64,000 nt of DNA. Origin: DATAOG01 sp963782885 (GTDB lineage Bacteria > Pseudomonadota > Alphaproteobacteria > Geminicoccales > Geminicoccaceae). A program made the translations under genes and the position numbers. The stretch spans positions 744,001 through 808,000 of the forward strand of contig CAWALL010000040.1 in the NCBI GenBank assembly GCA_963782885.1, written 5' to 3'. The notes below the pieces were generated by a model. It was not told the origin of the DNA, searched no databases, and was given only the letters and a program-made list of their open reading frames with translations. Numbering within the stretch: the stretch's first letter is position 1; each line of letters opens with the position of its first letter. This document shows positions 17,638 to 25,948 of the stretch, one piece after another.

Positions 17638-17658
17638 CGTGCGCTTCTCCACCATCGG

Positions 17659-18606
17659 TCAGCCGCCGCTGGCCGCGGCCAGGTAGGCGTCGATCTCCTC
17701 AGGCGTGCCGAGGGCAACGCCATTGACGCCCGGCAACGTCCGCTTGGTCAGGCCCGACAACACGCGACCGGCGCCGAGCTCGATGGTGGTCTGCGCGCCG
17801 CGCCCGGCCATGGTCAGCAGGCATTCGCGCCAGCGCACCCGCGCGGTCACCTGCTCGACCAGCAGGCCGGCGATCGCCGCCGGATCGCGCTCGGCCGCGG
17901 CGCTGACGTTACTGATCAGCGGCACCTCCGGCGGCCGGAGCGTAATCCCGGCCAGCGCCGCCCGCACCGCCTCGGCCGCCGGTGCCAGCAGCCGGCAATG
18001 GAACGGCGCGCTGACCGCCAGCAGCATGGCGCGGCCGCCCTTGGCCTTGGCCAGGCCGACCGCTCGCTCGATGGCGGCGCGGGCACCGCTGAGCACGACC
18101 TGCCCGGGCGCATTGTCGTTGGCGACGTCGCAAGCGCCGGCCGCGCCCGCCTCGAGCGCCAGCGCCTCGACCGCCTCGAGCTCCAGGCCGAGGATTGCGG
18201 CCATTGCTCCCTCCCCGACCGGCACCGCCGTCTGCATGGCCTGGCCGCGCAGGCGCAGCAGCCGGGCGGCATCCTCGATCCCGAGGCTGCCGGCTGCCGC
18301 CAGCGCCGAATATTCGCCGAGCGAATGACCGGCGACGCAGTCGCACAGCGAGGCCAGGTGCCGCCCACTGCGCGCCTCGAGCGTCCGGAGCGCCGCCAGC
18401 GAGGTCGCCATCAGCGCCGGCTGGGCGTTCTCGGTCAGCCGCAGCTCGTCTTCCGGGCCCTCGAAGATCAGCCGGCTCAGCGCGAAGCCAAGCGCCTCGT
18501 CGACCTGCTCGAACAGCCGGCGCGCCGCCGGTTCGGCGACGCATAGCGCCCGCCCCATGCCAACGGCCTGGGAGCCTTGTCCGGGGAAGATGCAGGCGAC
18601 GGTCAT
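17659..18606 (-). CDS. fabD: Malonyl-CoA:ACP transacylase
   Basis: Loads malonyl groups on ACP. The 315-residue product has FPGQGSQAVGMG near the N-terminus, the nucleophile elbow GHSLGEYSALAAAG with Ser95, the substrate Arg in LLRLRGQAMQ, and catalytic His in APFHCRLLAPAAE. First gene of fabD-fabG-acpP-fabF-mltG and divergent from the rpsF operon, with about 220 bp between the two starts. Confidence 0.96.
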   Translation of the reverse strand: MTVACIFPGQGSQAVGMGRALCVAEPAARRLFEQVDEALGFALSRLIFEGPEDELRLTENAQPALMATSLAALRTLEARSGRHLASLCDCVAGHSLGEYSALAAAGSLGIEDAARLLRLRGQAMQTAVPVGEGAMAAILGLELEAVEALALEAGAAGACDVANDNAPGQVVLSGARAAIERAVGLAKAKGGRAMLLAVSAPFHCRLLAPAAEAVRAALAGITLRPPEVPLISNVSAAAERDPAAIAGLLVEQVTARVRWRECLLTMAGRGAQTTIELGAGRVLSGLTKRTLPGVNGVALGTPEEIDAYLAAASGG

Positions 18607-18670
18607 CGACGGCGGGATCGCTCGGAGCGCCGGCAGGTCATAGCGGCTCGCCCTCGCCTGTCAAGCGGGC

Positions 18671-18698
18671 TTGTGGAGCGAAGCTTTTTTTGTATAGT
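18671..18698 (+). promoter_or_regulatory. Promoter of the rpsF ribosomal operon
   Basis: TTGTGG (18671-18676) and TATAGT (18693-18698) are separated by 16 bp and embedded in an AT-rich patch (run of T) in otherwise GC-rich DNA upstream of rpsF. Predicted transcription start is about 18705, giving a leader of about 124 bases. Confidence 0.55.
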
Positions 18699-18703
18699 GC
18701 GCG

Positions 18704-18728
18704 CCCGATCCGAAATCCATGGATCGGG
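18704..18728 (+). promoter_or_regulatory. Leader hairpin at the 5' end of the rpsF transcript
   Basis: CCCGATCC (18704-18711) pairs perfectly with GGATCGGG (18721-18728) around a 9-base loop, right at the predicted transcription start. It could be a 5' stabilising stem or part of an S6/S18 autoregulatory leader; no CCG-bulge consensus was verified. Confidence 0.4.
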
Positions 18729-18828
18729 ATGGCCGCCTGAGCGGCGATGCGAGAGCCGATGCCGAGCGTGCAGAGGCTCCCTTTGTGTGGGCTGAACCAG
18801 GTCGATCTTGAGGAGTTGGCGAGCCGCC

Positions 18829-19317
18829 ATGCGGTCGTACGAGCATACTTTCATCGCACGCCAGGATCTGTCGCCGCAACAGGCGCAGGCGCTGGCCGAC
18901 ACCTATGCCGGGGTGATCACCGAGCACGGCGGCGAGGTGACCAAGACCGAGTATTGGGGTCTGCGCAACCTGGCCTACCGGATCAAGAAGAACCGCAAGG
19001 GCCACTACCTGCATCTCAATCTGCGCGCGCCGGCGGCGGCGATCGACGAGATCGAGCGTCAGGAGCGGCTGAGCGACGACGTGATCCGATATTTGACCGT
19101 GCGCGTCGAACAGCTGGAAGAGGGGCCGTCGATGATCATGCAGGCGCGCTCGACCCGCGAGGAGCGCTCGCGCCGGCACGACGACGGGCCGCGACGCTCG
19201 CACGACGACGGGCCGCGGCGCTCGGATGACGGGCCGCGGCGGTCGTACGACGGCGAGCGGCCGCGGCGCTCGGCCGAGCCGAGCGGCGCCGAGGCCGAAT
19301 CCGAGACCGCCGGATGA
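18829..19317 (+). CDS. rpsF: 30S ribosomal protein S6 with repeat-rich C-terminal tail
   Basis: Binds the central domain of 16S rRNA together with S18. The S6 fold spans residues 1-100 (MRSYEHTFIARQDL, KTEYWGLRNLAYRIKKNRKGHY, VIRYLTVRVEQLEEGPS). The 162-residue length exceeds the usual E. coli-like core because of an Arg/Asp-rich tail with about four copies of a D-D-G-P-R-R-S unit (residues 118-148) followed by an Ala/Glu end. ATG at 18829 gives the standard N-terminus; AGGAG lies upstream at 18811. First gene of rpsF-rpsR-DUF2232-rplI. Confidence 0.95.
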   Translation: MRSYEHTFIARQDLSPQQAQALADTYAGVITEHGGEVTKTEYWGLRNLAYRIKKNRKGHYLHLNLRAPAAAIDEIERQERLSDDVIRYLTVRVEQLEEGPSMIMQARSTREERSRRHDDGPRRSHDDGPRRSDDGPRRSYDGERPRRSAEPSGAEAESETAG

Positions 19318-19342
19318 CCTGGCTGAACGATAGAGGACGAGC

Positions 19343-19660
19343 ATGACCGATTCGGGATCCACGCCGGCCACCGGTGGCGGCCACGGGCACGGCGGCGGGC
19401 GGCCGCCCCGCTCGGGTGAGCCGCCGACCATCACCATCCGGCGGCCGTTCTTCCGGCGCCGCAAGACCAGCCCGTTCGCGAGCGAGGACGCGCCCAAGAT
19501 CGACTACAAGGACATCAAGCTCCTGCAGCGCTTCGTCTCCGAGCGCGGCAAGATCGTGCCGCGGCGGATCACCGCGGTCACGGCCAAGGAGCAGCGCGAC
19601 CTCGCGCAGGCGATCCGCCGCGCGCGCCTGCTCGCGCTGCTGCCCTTCGAGGTCAGCTGA
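19343..19660 (+). CDS. rpsR: 30S ribosomal protein S18 with Gly/His-rich N-terminal extension
   Basis: Small-subunit protein partnering S6. The S18 core (residues 35-105) includes RRPFFRRRKTSPF, IDYKDIKLLQRFVSERGKI and VPRRITAVTAKEQRDLAQAI. The first 30 residues (ATGGGHGHGGGRPPRSGEPP) form a Gly/His/Pro-rich extension beyond the usual start. Cys residues of zinc-binding S18 forms are absent. It is 25 bp after rpsF. Confidence 0.96.
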   Translation: MTDSGSTPATGGGHGHGGGRPPRSGEPPTITIRRPFFRRRKTSPFASEDAPKIDYKDIKLLQRFVSERGKIVPRRITAVTAKEQRDLAQAIRRARLLALLPFEVS

Positions 19661-19696
19661 GCCGGGGAGCGGGCTCGTGGCGCGCTGCGGTACACC

Positions 19697-20638
19697 ATGC
19701 TTCAGGTCATCGGACTCGCCGTCCTCGCCGGGCTGATCAGCAGCATCCTGTTCCTGTCGCTGTCGAGCGGGCTGCCGGGCATGGTGCTGCTCGCCTATTT
19801 CGTCCAGCTGCCGCTCCTGTTCATCGGCCTGAGCCTGGGTCTGGCCGCGTCCGTGCTCGCAATCGCCGGTGCCATCCTGGTTTGCGCCCTGCTCGCCGGC
19901 CTGGTCGGCGCGGGCCTGTTCCTGCTGGTGCAGGCGGTCCCGGCGATAATCGTGATCCGGCAGAGCCTGCTCGCTCGCCGGGCGAACGATGCGCTGGAAT
20001 GGTATCCGCCGGGCCTGGTGCTCGCCCAGCTGACCGCGCTCGCGGCGATCGGCATCAGCGTCGGCTTCCTGCTGATGCTCGGCCAGCCGGGCGGCCTGGA
20101 AGGCGCGATCAACGATTTCCTGAACTCGGCGCTCGCCGAGCTCGGCGCCGCCGAGGCCAAGGTCGCCGAGGTCGGGGTCACCGAGGTCGGGGTGAGTGCC
20201 GACTCCGAGCCCGGCGGCTGGATGTTCCTGTTCCCGGGGCTGATGGCGGCGTCCTGGCTGATCATGGTGGTGGTCAACGGCGTCCTGGCCCAGGCACTGG
20301 CGGTGCGCCTGGGCTGGAACCGCCGCCCCAGCCCCGCGCTCAGCGAGCTCGAGCTGCCAGGCTGGCTGTGGCCCGCGATCGGAGTCGCCGCGGCGATCGC
20401 GGTGATCGGCGATGGCGGCCTGGGCTTCCTCGGCCGCGCGCTCCTGATCGTGCTGGTCGTGCCCTACGTCTTTCTCGGTCTGGCGGTGATCCACGCCGCC
20501 GCCGGCCGCTGGCCGCATCGCCGGGTCGCGCTCGCGATCTGCTATGGCGGGATCGTGCTGCTGGGCTGGCCGCTTCTGGCCGTCCTGCTGTTGGGATTCG
20601 TCGAGGATTGGGCGCACGTGCGCCAGCGGTTCCTGTAA
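19697..20638 (+). CDS. DUF2232 family membrane protein
   Basis: A 313-residue protein with about eight hydrophobic helices (for example VIGLAVLAGLISSILFLSLS at the N-terminus, and ASVLAIAGAILVCALLAGLV). It sits between rpsR and rplI, the position where alphaproteobacteria carry a DUF2232 (YybS-like) membrane protein; the function is not established. Spacing is 36 bp from rpsR and 21 bp to rplI, so it is cotranscribed with the ribosomal genes. Assignment rests on position and topology. Confidence 0.8.
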   Translation: MLQVIGLAVLAGLISSILFLSLSSGLPGMVLLAYFVQLPLLFIGLSLGLAASVLAIAGAILVCALLAGLVGAGLFLLVQAVPAIIVIRQSLLARRANDALEWYPPGLVLAQLTALAAIGISVGFLLMLGQPGGLEGAINDFLNSALAELGAAEAKVAEVGVTEVGVSADSEPGGWMFLFPGLMAASWLIMVVVNGVLAQALAVRLGWNRRPSPALSELELPGWLWPAIGVAAAIAVIGDGGLGFLGRALLIVLVVPYVFLGLAVIHAAAGRWPHRRVALAICYGGIVLLGWPLLAVLLLGFVEDWAHVRQRFL

Positions 20639-20659
20639 AGTCTCCAGGAGGGTTCCTGC

Positions 20660-21235
20660 ATGCAAGTGATCCTGCTCGAACGGATCGAAAAGCTCGGCCA
20701 GATGGGCGAGATCGTCACGGTCCGGGACGGTTTTGCGCGCAATTACCTAGTGCCCCACGGCAAGGCGCTGCGCGCGACCAAGGGGAACCTCGCCGAGTTC
20801 GAGCAGCGCCGGGTGCAGCTCGAGGCTCAAAACCTGCAGCGCAAGGATGAGGCTACGGCCGCCGCCGGCAAGATCGGCGGCCGCTCGGTCGTGATCCTGC
20901 GCCAGGCGGGCGAAGGCGGTCAGCTGTATGGCTCGGTCAACACCCGCGACATCGCCGCCGCGTTCGCCGAACAGGGCGTCACTTTCGGCCGCCAGCAGGT
21001 CCGGCTGGCCAGCCCGCTCAAGACGCTCGGCATCCATCCGGTGCGGGTGGCGCTCCATCCTGAGGTCGACGTCACCGTCGAGGTCAACATCGCGCGCTCA
21101 CGCGAGGAGGCCGAGATGCAGGCCAATCCGGAGCTCGCCGTGGCGGCGGCCGAGGCCGAGGCCGCCGAGCGCGCCGAGCAGGCGGCCGCCGAGGCGCCCG
21201 AGCCGGAGGACGAGTACGCCGCCCTCGGCCTGTAG
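20660..21235 (+). CDS. rplI: 50S ribosomal protein L9
   Basis: Two-domain 23S rRNA-binding protein at the base of the L1 stalk. The N-terminal domain has MQVILLERIEKLGQMGEIVTVRDGFARNYLVP with the family signature G-x2-G-x4-V-x2-G-[FY]-x2-N-[FY]-L. The long connecting helix (residues 45-75) leads to the C-terminal domain (GQLYGSVNTRDIAAAF, LASPLKTLGIHPVRVALHPEV). At 191 residues it is long because of an Ala/Glu-rich acidic tail (about residues 155-191). A strong AGGAGGG precedes the start. Confidence 0.97.
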   Translation: MQVILLERIEKLGQMGEIVTVRDGFARNYLVPHGKALRATKGNLAEFEQRRVQLEAQNLQRKDEATAAAGKIGGRSVVILRQAGEGGQLYGSVNTRDIAAAFAEQGVTFGRQQVRLASPLKTLGIHPVRVALHPEVDVTVEVNIARSREEAEMQANPELAVAAAEAEAAERAEQAAAEAPEPEDEYAALGL

Positions 21236-21377
21236 CGGGCGAAGGCAGCCAGAGGTCCCGGGCTCCGCTGGGCTCTTGAACCCGGACGCGAACCGGGCCA
21301 CAGTCGGATCGCGATGACGCCCATCCGTGGGCGGCAACGGGCAGCCCTCAGTCGTCGCTCAAGGGGAGGTTCCGCTC

Positions 21378-21575
21378 ATGCCACGGCCTGGATCGTCGAT
21401 CACCCACCCCGCCCCGGCCGCGGTCGCCGGCAAGTCGCTCGCGGCCGCCCTGCCGCCGGTTCTGGCGATCCTGTTCGGGCTCCTGATCGTCGGCATGGCC
21501 GGGTTCTCGCATCAGGGCGTGGTCCACAACGCCGCCCACGATGCCCGGCATTCGAGCGGCTTCCCCTGCCACTGA
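21378..21575 (+). CDS. cbtB: CbtB domain-containing cobalt transporter subunit
   Basis: Small subunit of the CbtAB putative cobalt importer. The 65-residue product has one membrane helix (LPPVLAILFGLLIVGMAGF) and a His-rich C-terminus (HNAAHDARHSSGFPCH), the CbtB hallmark proposed to bind metal. The ATG at 21378 follows GGGGAGG. cbtA starts 9 bp after its stop. Confidence 0.88.
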   Translation: MPRPGSSITHPAPAAVAGKSLAAALPPVLAILFGLLIVGMAGFSHQGVVHNAAHDARHSSGFPCH

Positions 21576-21584
21576 GCGCACGCG

Positions 21585-22277
21585 ATGGCGGCCCTGCGCG
21601 CGATCGTCTTCGCCTCGGTGCTTGCCGGCCTGGCTGTCGGCCTGGTCGCGACGCTCGCCCAGCAGTTCGGCACCGTGCCGCTGATTCTGCAGGCGGAGGG
21701 TTTCGAGCGGGCGGCGGCCGCGGCGGTCACGGCCGCCCCGCACGATCAGGAGCATGACGCGGGCAGCTGGGAGCCCGCGCCGGGCCTGGAGCGCCACGCC
21801 CTGACGGCGCTGTTCAACGTTCTCGACTGGATCGGCTTCGGCTTGATTCTGACCGGGCTTCTGGCGCTGCTGCGCCGGCCGGTCGGCTGGCGCGAGGGTT
21901 TCCTGTTCGGGCTCGGCGGCTTTGCCGCGTTCGTGCTGGCGCCCGGTCTCGGCCTGCCGCCGGAGCTGCCGGGGGCTGCGACCGCTGCGCTGACGCCCCG
22001 CCAGATCTGGTGGCTCGCGACGGCGCTCCTGACCGCGACCGGGCTCTGGCTGATCGCGTTCCGGCCCTCGCCGCTCGGCGCGGCGATCGCGATCCTGCTG
22101 ATCGCTGCACCGCACCTGATCGGCGCGCCCGCGACGGAGCCGGGCGCGACCGACGTGCCGGCCGGGCTCGCGCACCGGTTCGTGATCGCGGTGACCCTGA
22201 CGACGCTTTTGTCCTGGGCGCTGCTCGGCGGCCTCAGCGGCTACCTCTATCAACGCTTCGCCCGGCCACTGGTGTAG
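21585..22277 (+). CDS. cbtA: CbtA family cobalt transporter subunit
   Basis: Membrane subunit of the putative cobalt transporter; 230 residues with about five helices. The first is RAIVFASVLAGLAVGLVATL, followed by a His/Glu-containing loop (HDQEHDAGSWEPAPGLER), then FGLILTGLLALLRRPVGWREG, FGLGGFAAFVLAPGLGLPPE (CbtA-conserved) and PRQIWWLATALLTATGLWL. Coupled to cbtB. No cobalamin-biosynthesis gene is nearby and no convincing cobalamin riboswitch was found upstream. Confidence 0.88.
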   Translation: MAALRAIVFASVLAGLAVGLVATLAQQFGTVPLILQAEGFERAAAAAVTAAPHDQEHDAGSWEPAPGLERHALTALFNVLDWIGFGLILTGLLALLRRPVGWREGFLFGLGGFAAFVLAPGLGLPPELPGAATAALTPRQIWWLATALLTATGLWLIAFRPSPLGAAIAILLIAAPHLIGAPATEPGATDVPAGLAHRFVIAVTLTTLLSWALLGGLSGYLYQRFARPLV

Positions 22278-22368
22278 TTTTCGCGCTGCAAAAAAGGTTT
22301 GCCCTGAGCCCGCCTTTCTGGTCTAGGTTCGGCGCCGATCAGAGCGCTAGCGAGAGGCCGGGCGGGCG

Positions 22369-23001
22369 ATGGTCGAGGTCAAGGACAAGGTCCAGAACGG
22401 CGGCCGCAAGGTCGCCGTCGTCAAGAAGTACGCCAATCGCCGGCTCTACAACACGGCGACCAGCAGCTACGTCACCCTCGACGACCTCAGCAAGATGGTC
22501 CGGCTCGGCGACCATTTCGTGGTCTACGACGCCAAGAGCGGCGAGGACCTGACCCGGTCGATCCTGACCCAGATCATTCTCGAGGAGGACAGCAAGGGAC
22601 GGAACCTGTTGCCGATCAACTTCCTGCGCCAGCTGATCGGCTTCTATGACGACAGCCTGCGCGCGTTCCTGCCCCGCTATCTCGAGCTCAGCATGGAGAA
22701 CTTCGCGCGCAACCAGGCCCAGATCCGACGCTACATCGAGGGCACGCTCGGCCGCTTCTTCCCGATCGGTCCGTTCGAGGACATGGCGCGCCAGAACATG
22801 GAACTCTTCCAACGCGCCGCCACCATGTTCACGCCGCTCCCCGGCGAAGGCACCAACTCCGAGCACCCGGCCGCCGCCGAGCCCCCGCCGGCCCCGGACA
22901 CTTCCAGCCAGATCAAAGACCTGAACGACAGGATCGAAGCCCTGCAGCAACAGATCTCCGACCTCGTCACCGCCCAACGCGAACACCAGGAGCGCAGCTA
23001 G
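22369..23001 (+). CDS. phaR: Polyhydroxyalkanoate synthesis regulator PhaR
   Basis: DNA-binding repressor that also binds PHA granules and controls phasin and PHA genes. The 210-residue product has the PhaR DNA-binding region VVKKYANRRLYNTATSSYVT (residues 20-45), followed by PHB-accumulation domains (LTRSILTQIILEEDSKGRNL, LRQLIGFYDDSLRAFLPRYL) and a C-terminal coiled coil (IKDLNDRIEALQQQISDL). It implies that the host makes storage polyester. It stands alone between cbtA and a DUF3185 gene. Confidence 0.94.
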   Translation: MVEVKDKVQNGGRKVAVVKKYANRRLYNTATSSYVTLDDLSKMVRLGDHFVVYDAKSGEDLTRSILTQIILEEDSKGRNLLPINFLRQLIGFYDDSLRAFLPRYLELSMENFARNQAQIRRYIEGTLGRFFPIGPFEDMARQNMELFQRAATMFTPLPGEGTNSEHPAAAEPPPAPDTSSQIKDLNDRIEALQQQISDLVTAQREHQERS

Positions 23002-23028
23002 CTCCGCCAGCGGCGCAGGAGACCGCAG

Positions 23029-23238
23029 ATGCGCATGCCTCAGATCCTGGGGATCGTCGCTCTCGTGATCGGCGTGGTGCTCCTGGGCTTTGCCTGGCAC
23101 GCCTCGAACTCGCCGGTGAACGAGGTCTCCAACGCGCTGACCGGCAGCTTCACCGACCAGACGATGTGGTATCTGATCCTCGGCATCGCCGCCGCCGTCG
23201 GCGGCGTCCTGCTGCTCGCCTTCGGCCGACAGCGGTAG
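23029..23238 (+). CDS. DUF3185 family small membrane protein
   Basis: A 69-residue protein with two membrane helices (ILGIVALVIGVVLLGFAWHA and MWYLILGIAAAVGGVLLLAF) separated by the family-typical turn (NEVSNALTGSFTDQTMW). Function unknown; DUF3185 members are small inner-membrane proteins. It lies 27 bp after phaR, on the same strand, and just before the IS110-type element. Confidence 0.75.
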   Translation: MRMPQILGIVALVIGVVLLGFAWHASNSPVNEVSNALTGSFTDQTMWYLILGIAAAVGGVLLLAFGRQR

Positions 23239-23311
23239 CGTTGTTGCACGGCGGTTGCTATAGCTCAGGTAAAAGCGATGTAACAGGTTCCAGACACATG
23301 AGGTAATCGGG

Positions 23312-23379
23312 TGGTTGCTCTCCAGCGATGGGTGATCCATCGCTGGTTCGGAGCTGAACTGAACCAAGGAGAGCAACCA
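23312..23379 (+). promoter_or_regulatory. Structured leader able to hide the transposase start site
   Basis: TGGTTGCTCT (23312-23321) is complementary to AGAGCAACCA (23370-23379), which contains part of the Shine-Dalgarno region (AAGGAGAG) and the A of the ATG. Between them a second perfect 10-bp hairpin forms, CCAGCGATGG (23322-23331) with CCATCGCTGG (23337-23346). The nested stems would sequester the ribosome-binding site in read-through transcripts. Confidence 0.5.
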
Positions 23380-24440
23380 TGGCGTACTATGCCGGACTGG
23401 ACGTGTCTTTGGAACAGACCTCGGTATGCGTGCTCGACGAGGGCGGGGCAGTGGTCCTGGAGCGTCGGGTGGCAACCGAGCCGGACGCGATCGCCGCCGC
23501 GCTGGCCGCGCTGCCGGAAGGCCCGGCCCGGCTGCTGCTGGAGACCGGCGGGCTGACGCCGTGGCTGTGGCACGAGCTCAGGGGGCGGGGCTTGGTGGTG
23601 CACTGCATCGACGCGCGCCGGGCCAAGGCGCAGCTGGCGCTGCGGCCGGCCAAGACCGATCGCAACGACGCCCGCGGCCTGGCCGAGATCGCGCGCATGG
23701 GCTGGTACGCCAACGTCCGGGTGAAGAGCCTGGACCATCATGCGCTGCGCGCCAAGCTGGCGGCGCGCGCGCAGCTGGTCGCGACCGGCCGCGATCTCGG
23801 CAACCAGCTGCGTGGGCTGCTGCGGGTCTTCGGGCTGCGGGTCGGCAAGGGCAAGGGTCAGGCCTTCGAGCAGCGGGTCCTGGCCCTGGTGGCGGACTGT
23901 CCGGCGTTGCAGCCGGTGGCCGATGCCCTACTCGCGGCGCGGCGTGCGCTGCGCGCCGAGGTCGAGCGTCTCGACCGCGGGCTGCTCAGCGCGGCGCGCC
24001 GCGACGCCACCTGCCGCCGGCTGATGACCGCTTCGCTGGCTCCGAGCGCCGACGTGGTGTCGGCGCGGAGCGCGAAGGGCGTCGGCGCGATCACCGCGCT
24101 TGCCTACCAGAGCACGGTCGAGACGCCGAGCCGGTTTCGGCGGGCCGGCGCGGTCGGCGCCTATGTCGGGCTGGTGCCCAGGCGCCATCAGTCGGGCGAG
24201 GTCGATCGCTCGGGGCGGATCTCCAAGCAGGGCGACGCGCTCCTGCGCGGCTATCTGTACGAAGCGGCGACCGTGCTGCTGGCCCGTCTGCAACGCCCGT
24301 GTGCCCTGCGGGCCTGGGGCCGGGCGCTCGCCGAGCGGATCGGGATGAAGAAAGCGCGGGTGGCGGTCGCCCGCAAGCTCGCGGTGCTGCTGCACCGGTT
24401 GTGGACCCGCGAGGAGGATTTCCGCTGGACGGCGGCATGA
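23379..24440 (+). CDS. IS110 family transposase (DEDD recombinase)
   Basis: A 353-residue transposase. The N-terminal DEDD (RuvC-like) domain shows YYAGLDVSLEQTSV with the first Asp, LLLETGG with Glu, and AKTDRNDARGLAEIARMGWY with the paired Asp. A coiled-coil linker follows, then the Transposase_20 domain (SAKGVGAITALAYQSTVETP, YVGLVPRRHQSGEVDRSGRI, GDALLRGYLYEAATVLL), which contributes the catalytic Ser. The frame is intact, so the element may be active. In this family target choice is guided by an element-encoded RNA. Confidence 0.93.
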   Translation: MAYYAGLDVSLEQTSVCVLDEGGAVVLERRVATEPDAIAAALAALPEGPARLLLETGGLTPWLWHELRGRGLVVHCIDARRAKAQLALRPAKTDRNDARGLAEIARMGWYANVRVKSLDHHALRAKLAARAQLVATGRDLGNQLRGLLRVFGLRVGKGKGQAFEQRVLALVADCPALQPVADALLAARRALRAEVERLDRGLLSAARRDATCRRLMTASLAPSADVVSARSAKGVGAITALAYQSTVETPSRFRRAGAVGAYVGLVPRRHQSGEVDRSGRISKQGDALLRGYLYEAATVLLARLQRPCALRAWGRALAERIGMKKARVAVARKLAVLLHRLWTREEDFRWTAA

Positions 24441-24620
24441 GCGGCCAACATTAGCCCACCCCGACCAGCACACCGTCCCTGCCGGGGACGCGGGCGGCCG
24501 AGATCGCGGAAAAGGTGGGGGCGATGACCCCGTCTGACACATCGATCCGGCGCCTCGCGACCCTCATGCTGGCGCCTCGAGCCCGAAAAGAACCATGACC
24601 CCCGGCAGCGACGACAAAAA
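24441..24620 (+). ncRNA. Candidate seekRNA/bridge RNA region of the IS1111-like element
   Basis: About 180 bases of non-coding sequence lie between the transposase stop and the right inverted repeat. In IS1111-type elements the targeting RNA is encoded downstream of the transposase, whereas in the IS110 subgroup it lies upstream; here the upstream space is only about 75 bases. The stretch has no good open frame on either strand. Its structure and end points are not determined; the remaining bases to 24750 hold no gene that I can see. Confidence 0.4.
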
Positions 24621-24750
24621 AGAGCAACCACCCCCTTGCCCGATTAAAGAACCTCTTCGCCCTCGCAAGCGAAACCAGAGCGGCCACCCGAGATGCTCGA
24701 TTACCGGCTTACCGTGGTAAGGACGGGTGATCGCTGAATGCGTCTGCTCT

Positions 24751-25914
24751 CTAGGGAGCGCTAGGTTCTACATATGTTCGAAATTTCATATCTCGTGGGT
24801 TGCGAGAGCCATTTATGAATGCCCGACCGCTCGGATAGCTTTCATAGGTCCCTCCCCAGCCATATGTGCACCCACTGGGTTGGGCTTGGCTTTCGAGCAT
24901 CACAGCAAGTTGATCTCCCTTATGCACTCGCGGTCCATTGCCGTTAAGAGCGAAGTGTAGAGAACCGCTGACCTCGTCGGGGTGAAATTCGCGTGTGGCA
25001 TAGGTCACGGGTGCGAGGCGATCACCATCGACCTGCACAACAGACATGTACAGGCTCTTGTGGGGGAGACACCTATGTTGGCGCACATCCACTGCATCTA
25101 CAGCGACGAGTTGACCATCTCGACCGACTGTGAAAGACTGCGCGACAGTACTGTTGCTGGTGATCTCCATACCTCCTGTGCCGCCCGGCGGGTCGTTCCT
25201 CTGATCCAACAGCGACTCTGGTGCCCAGCTGGGACCGCTAGTGGTGGTCCGGCTGGGTTCCGGGGCCGGCGTGCCTACCGGAGCTGGCACGGGCGTTTGC
25301 TTTTCACTTGGTCGATCTCCACCAGGCAGGAATCTATCAAATAGCGATGACCGCATCATGACAGCAGTCAAAATGACTATAAACACAATTCCCGAAACTC
25401 TCCACCAGAATCGCGTGCCCAGAGGCCCTGGTTCACGACCTGAAGCATGCTCTGTATCCGCCTCTTTCGGCCGATCATAGATGACCTGATGGTCTTGTAC
25501 CATCTCAGGCGACCTGGTTAACTCCACTAGATGCTCGTATTTCGAGAAAGCGTCTAGAGTTGGCTTGTAAAAACCGTGCTTTTCGCGAAAGTTTTTGTCG
25601 ACAAATCCCAAACTTTTAGTAATAAAATCTGTCGCTGTGGTGAATACATTTGGGTTTTCTTTTGCATAGCACTTCACGGCACGAGCTGCTGCCTCAATTG
25701 CTTGATTCACATCTAGGAGGGTCACGAAACGGCCATGGTCGAGGTCTCCGATCAATAGCTCGTGGACTTTCTCATTAAGCGGCAGGTTAGGATATTTCCA
25801 TCTTGTGAAGTCCGCTAATGTCTGCGAATTGATTGCTTGAGACAAAAAGCCCTCTGTATCGCTCGGCGGGGTGGGAGCAGGTAAGCGATCCGGAGCCTTA
25901 GTCTGTACAGAGAG
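24751..25914 (-). pseudogene. Distal part of a disrupted TIR gene: membrane helix and extracytoplasmic domain
   Basis: Open frame of 387 codons plus stop in this segment. Read as an isolated gene it would need a TTG start at 25845. It is in frame with the TIR fragment on the far side of the IS481 element, and the joined linker stays Pro/Thr-rich (KAPDRLPAPTPPSDTEG). Visible parts are a helical region (LLDVNQAIEAAARAVKCYAK), one membrane helix (FWWRVSGIVFIVILTAVMM) flanked by Arg, a Pro-rich stretch and a beta-rich C-terminal domain starting VAQSFTVGRDGQLVAVDAVD. GC is lower than that of core genes. It could instead be an independent membrane protein gene; no family was recognised. Confidence 0.6.
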
Positions 25915-25948
25915 GGTAATGGCCTGACAGTGCCGCTCGGATGAGGGC

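Larger units (their letters stand above)
23304..24646. mobile_element. IS110 family element, IS1111-like subterminal inverted repeats
   Basis: The transposase gene is bracketed by two pairs of perfect inverted repeats. TAATCGGG (23304-23311) directly abuts TGGTTGCTCT (23312-23321) on the left; on the right the complements are AGAGCAACCA (24621-24630) and CCCGATTA (24639-24646), separated by 8 extra bases. Subterminal repeats of this kind mark the IS1111 subgroup, whose true ends lie a few bases outside. The exact tips and the target site were not resolved. No target duplication is expected for this family. Confidence 0.75.

Noticed and set aside
21236..21377. Possible cobalamin riboswitch upstream of cbtB
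   Set aside because: The leader contains GGGCCACAGTCGG, loosely like a B12-box, but the conserved core and paired stems of the riboswitch could not be assembled.
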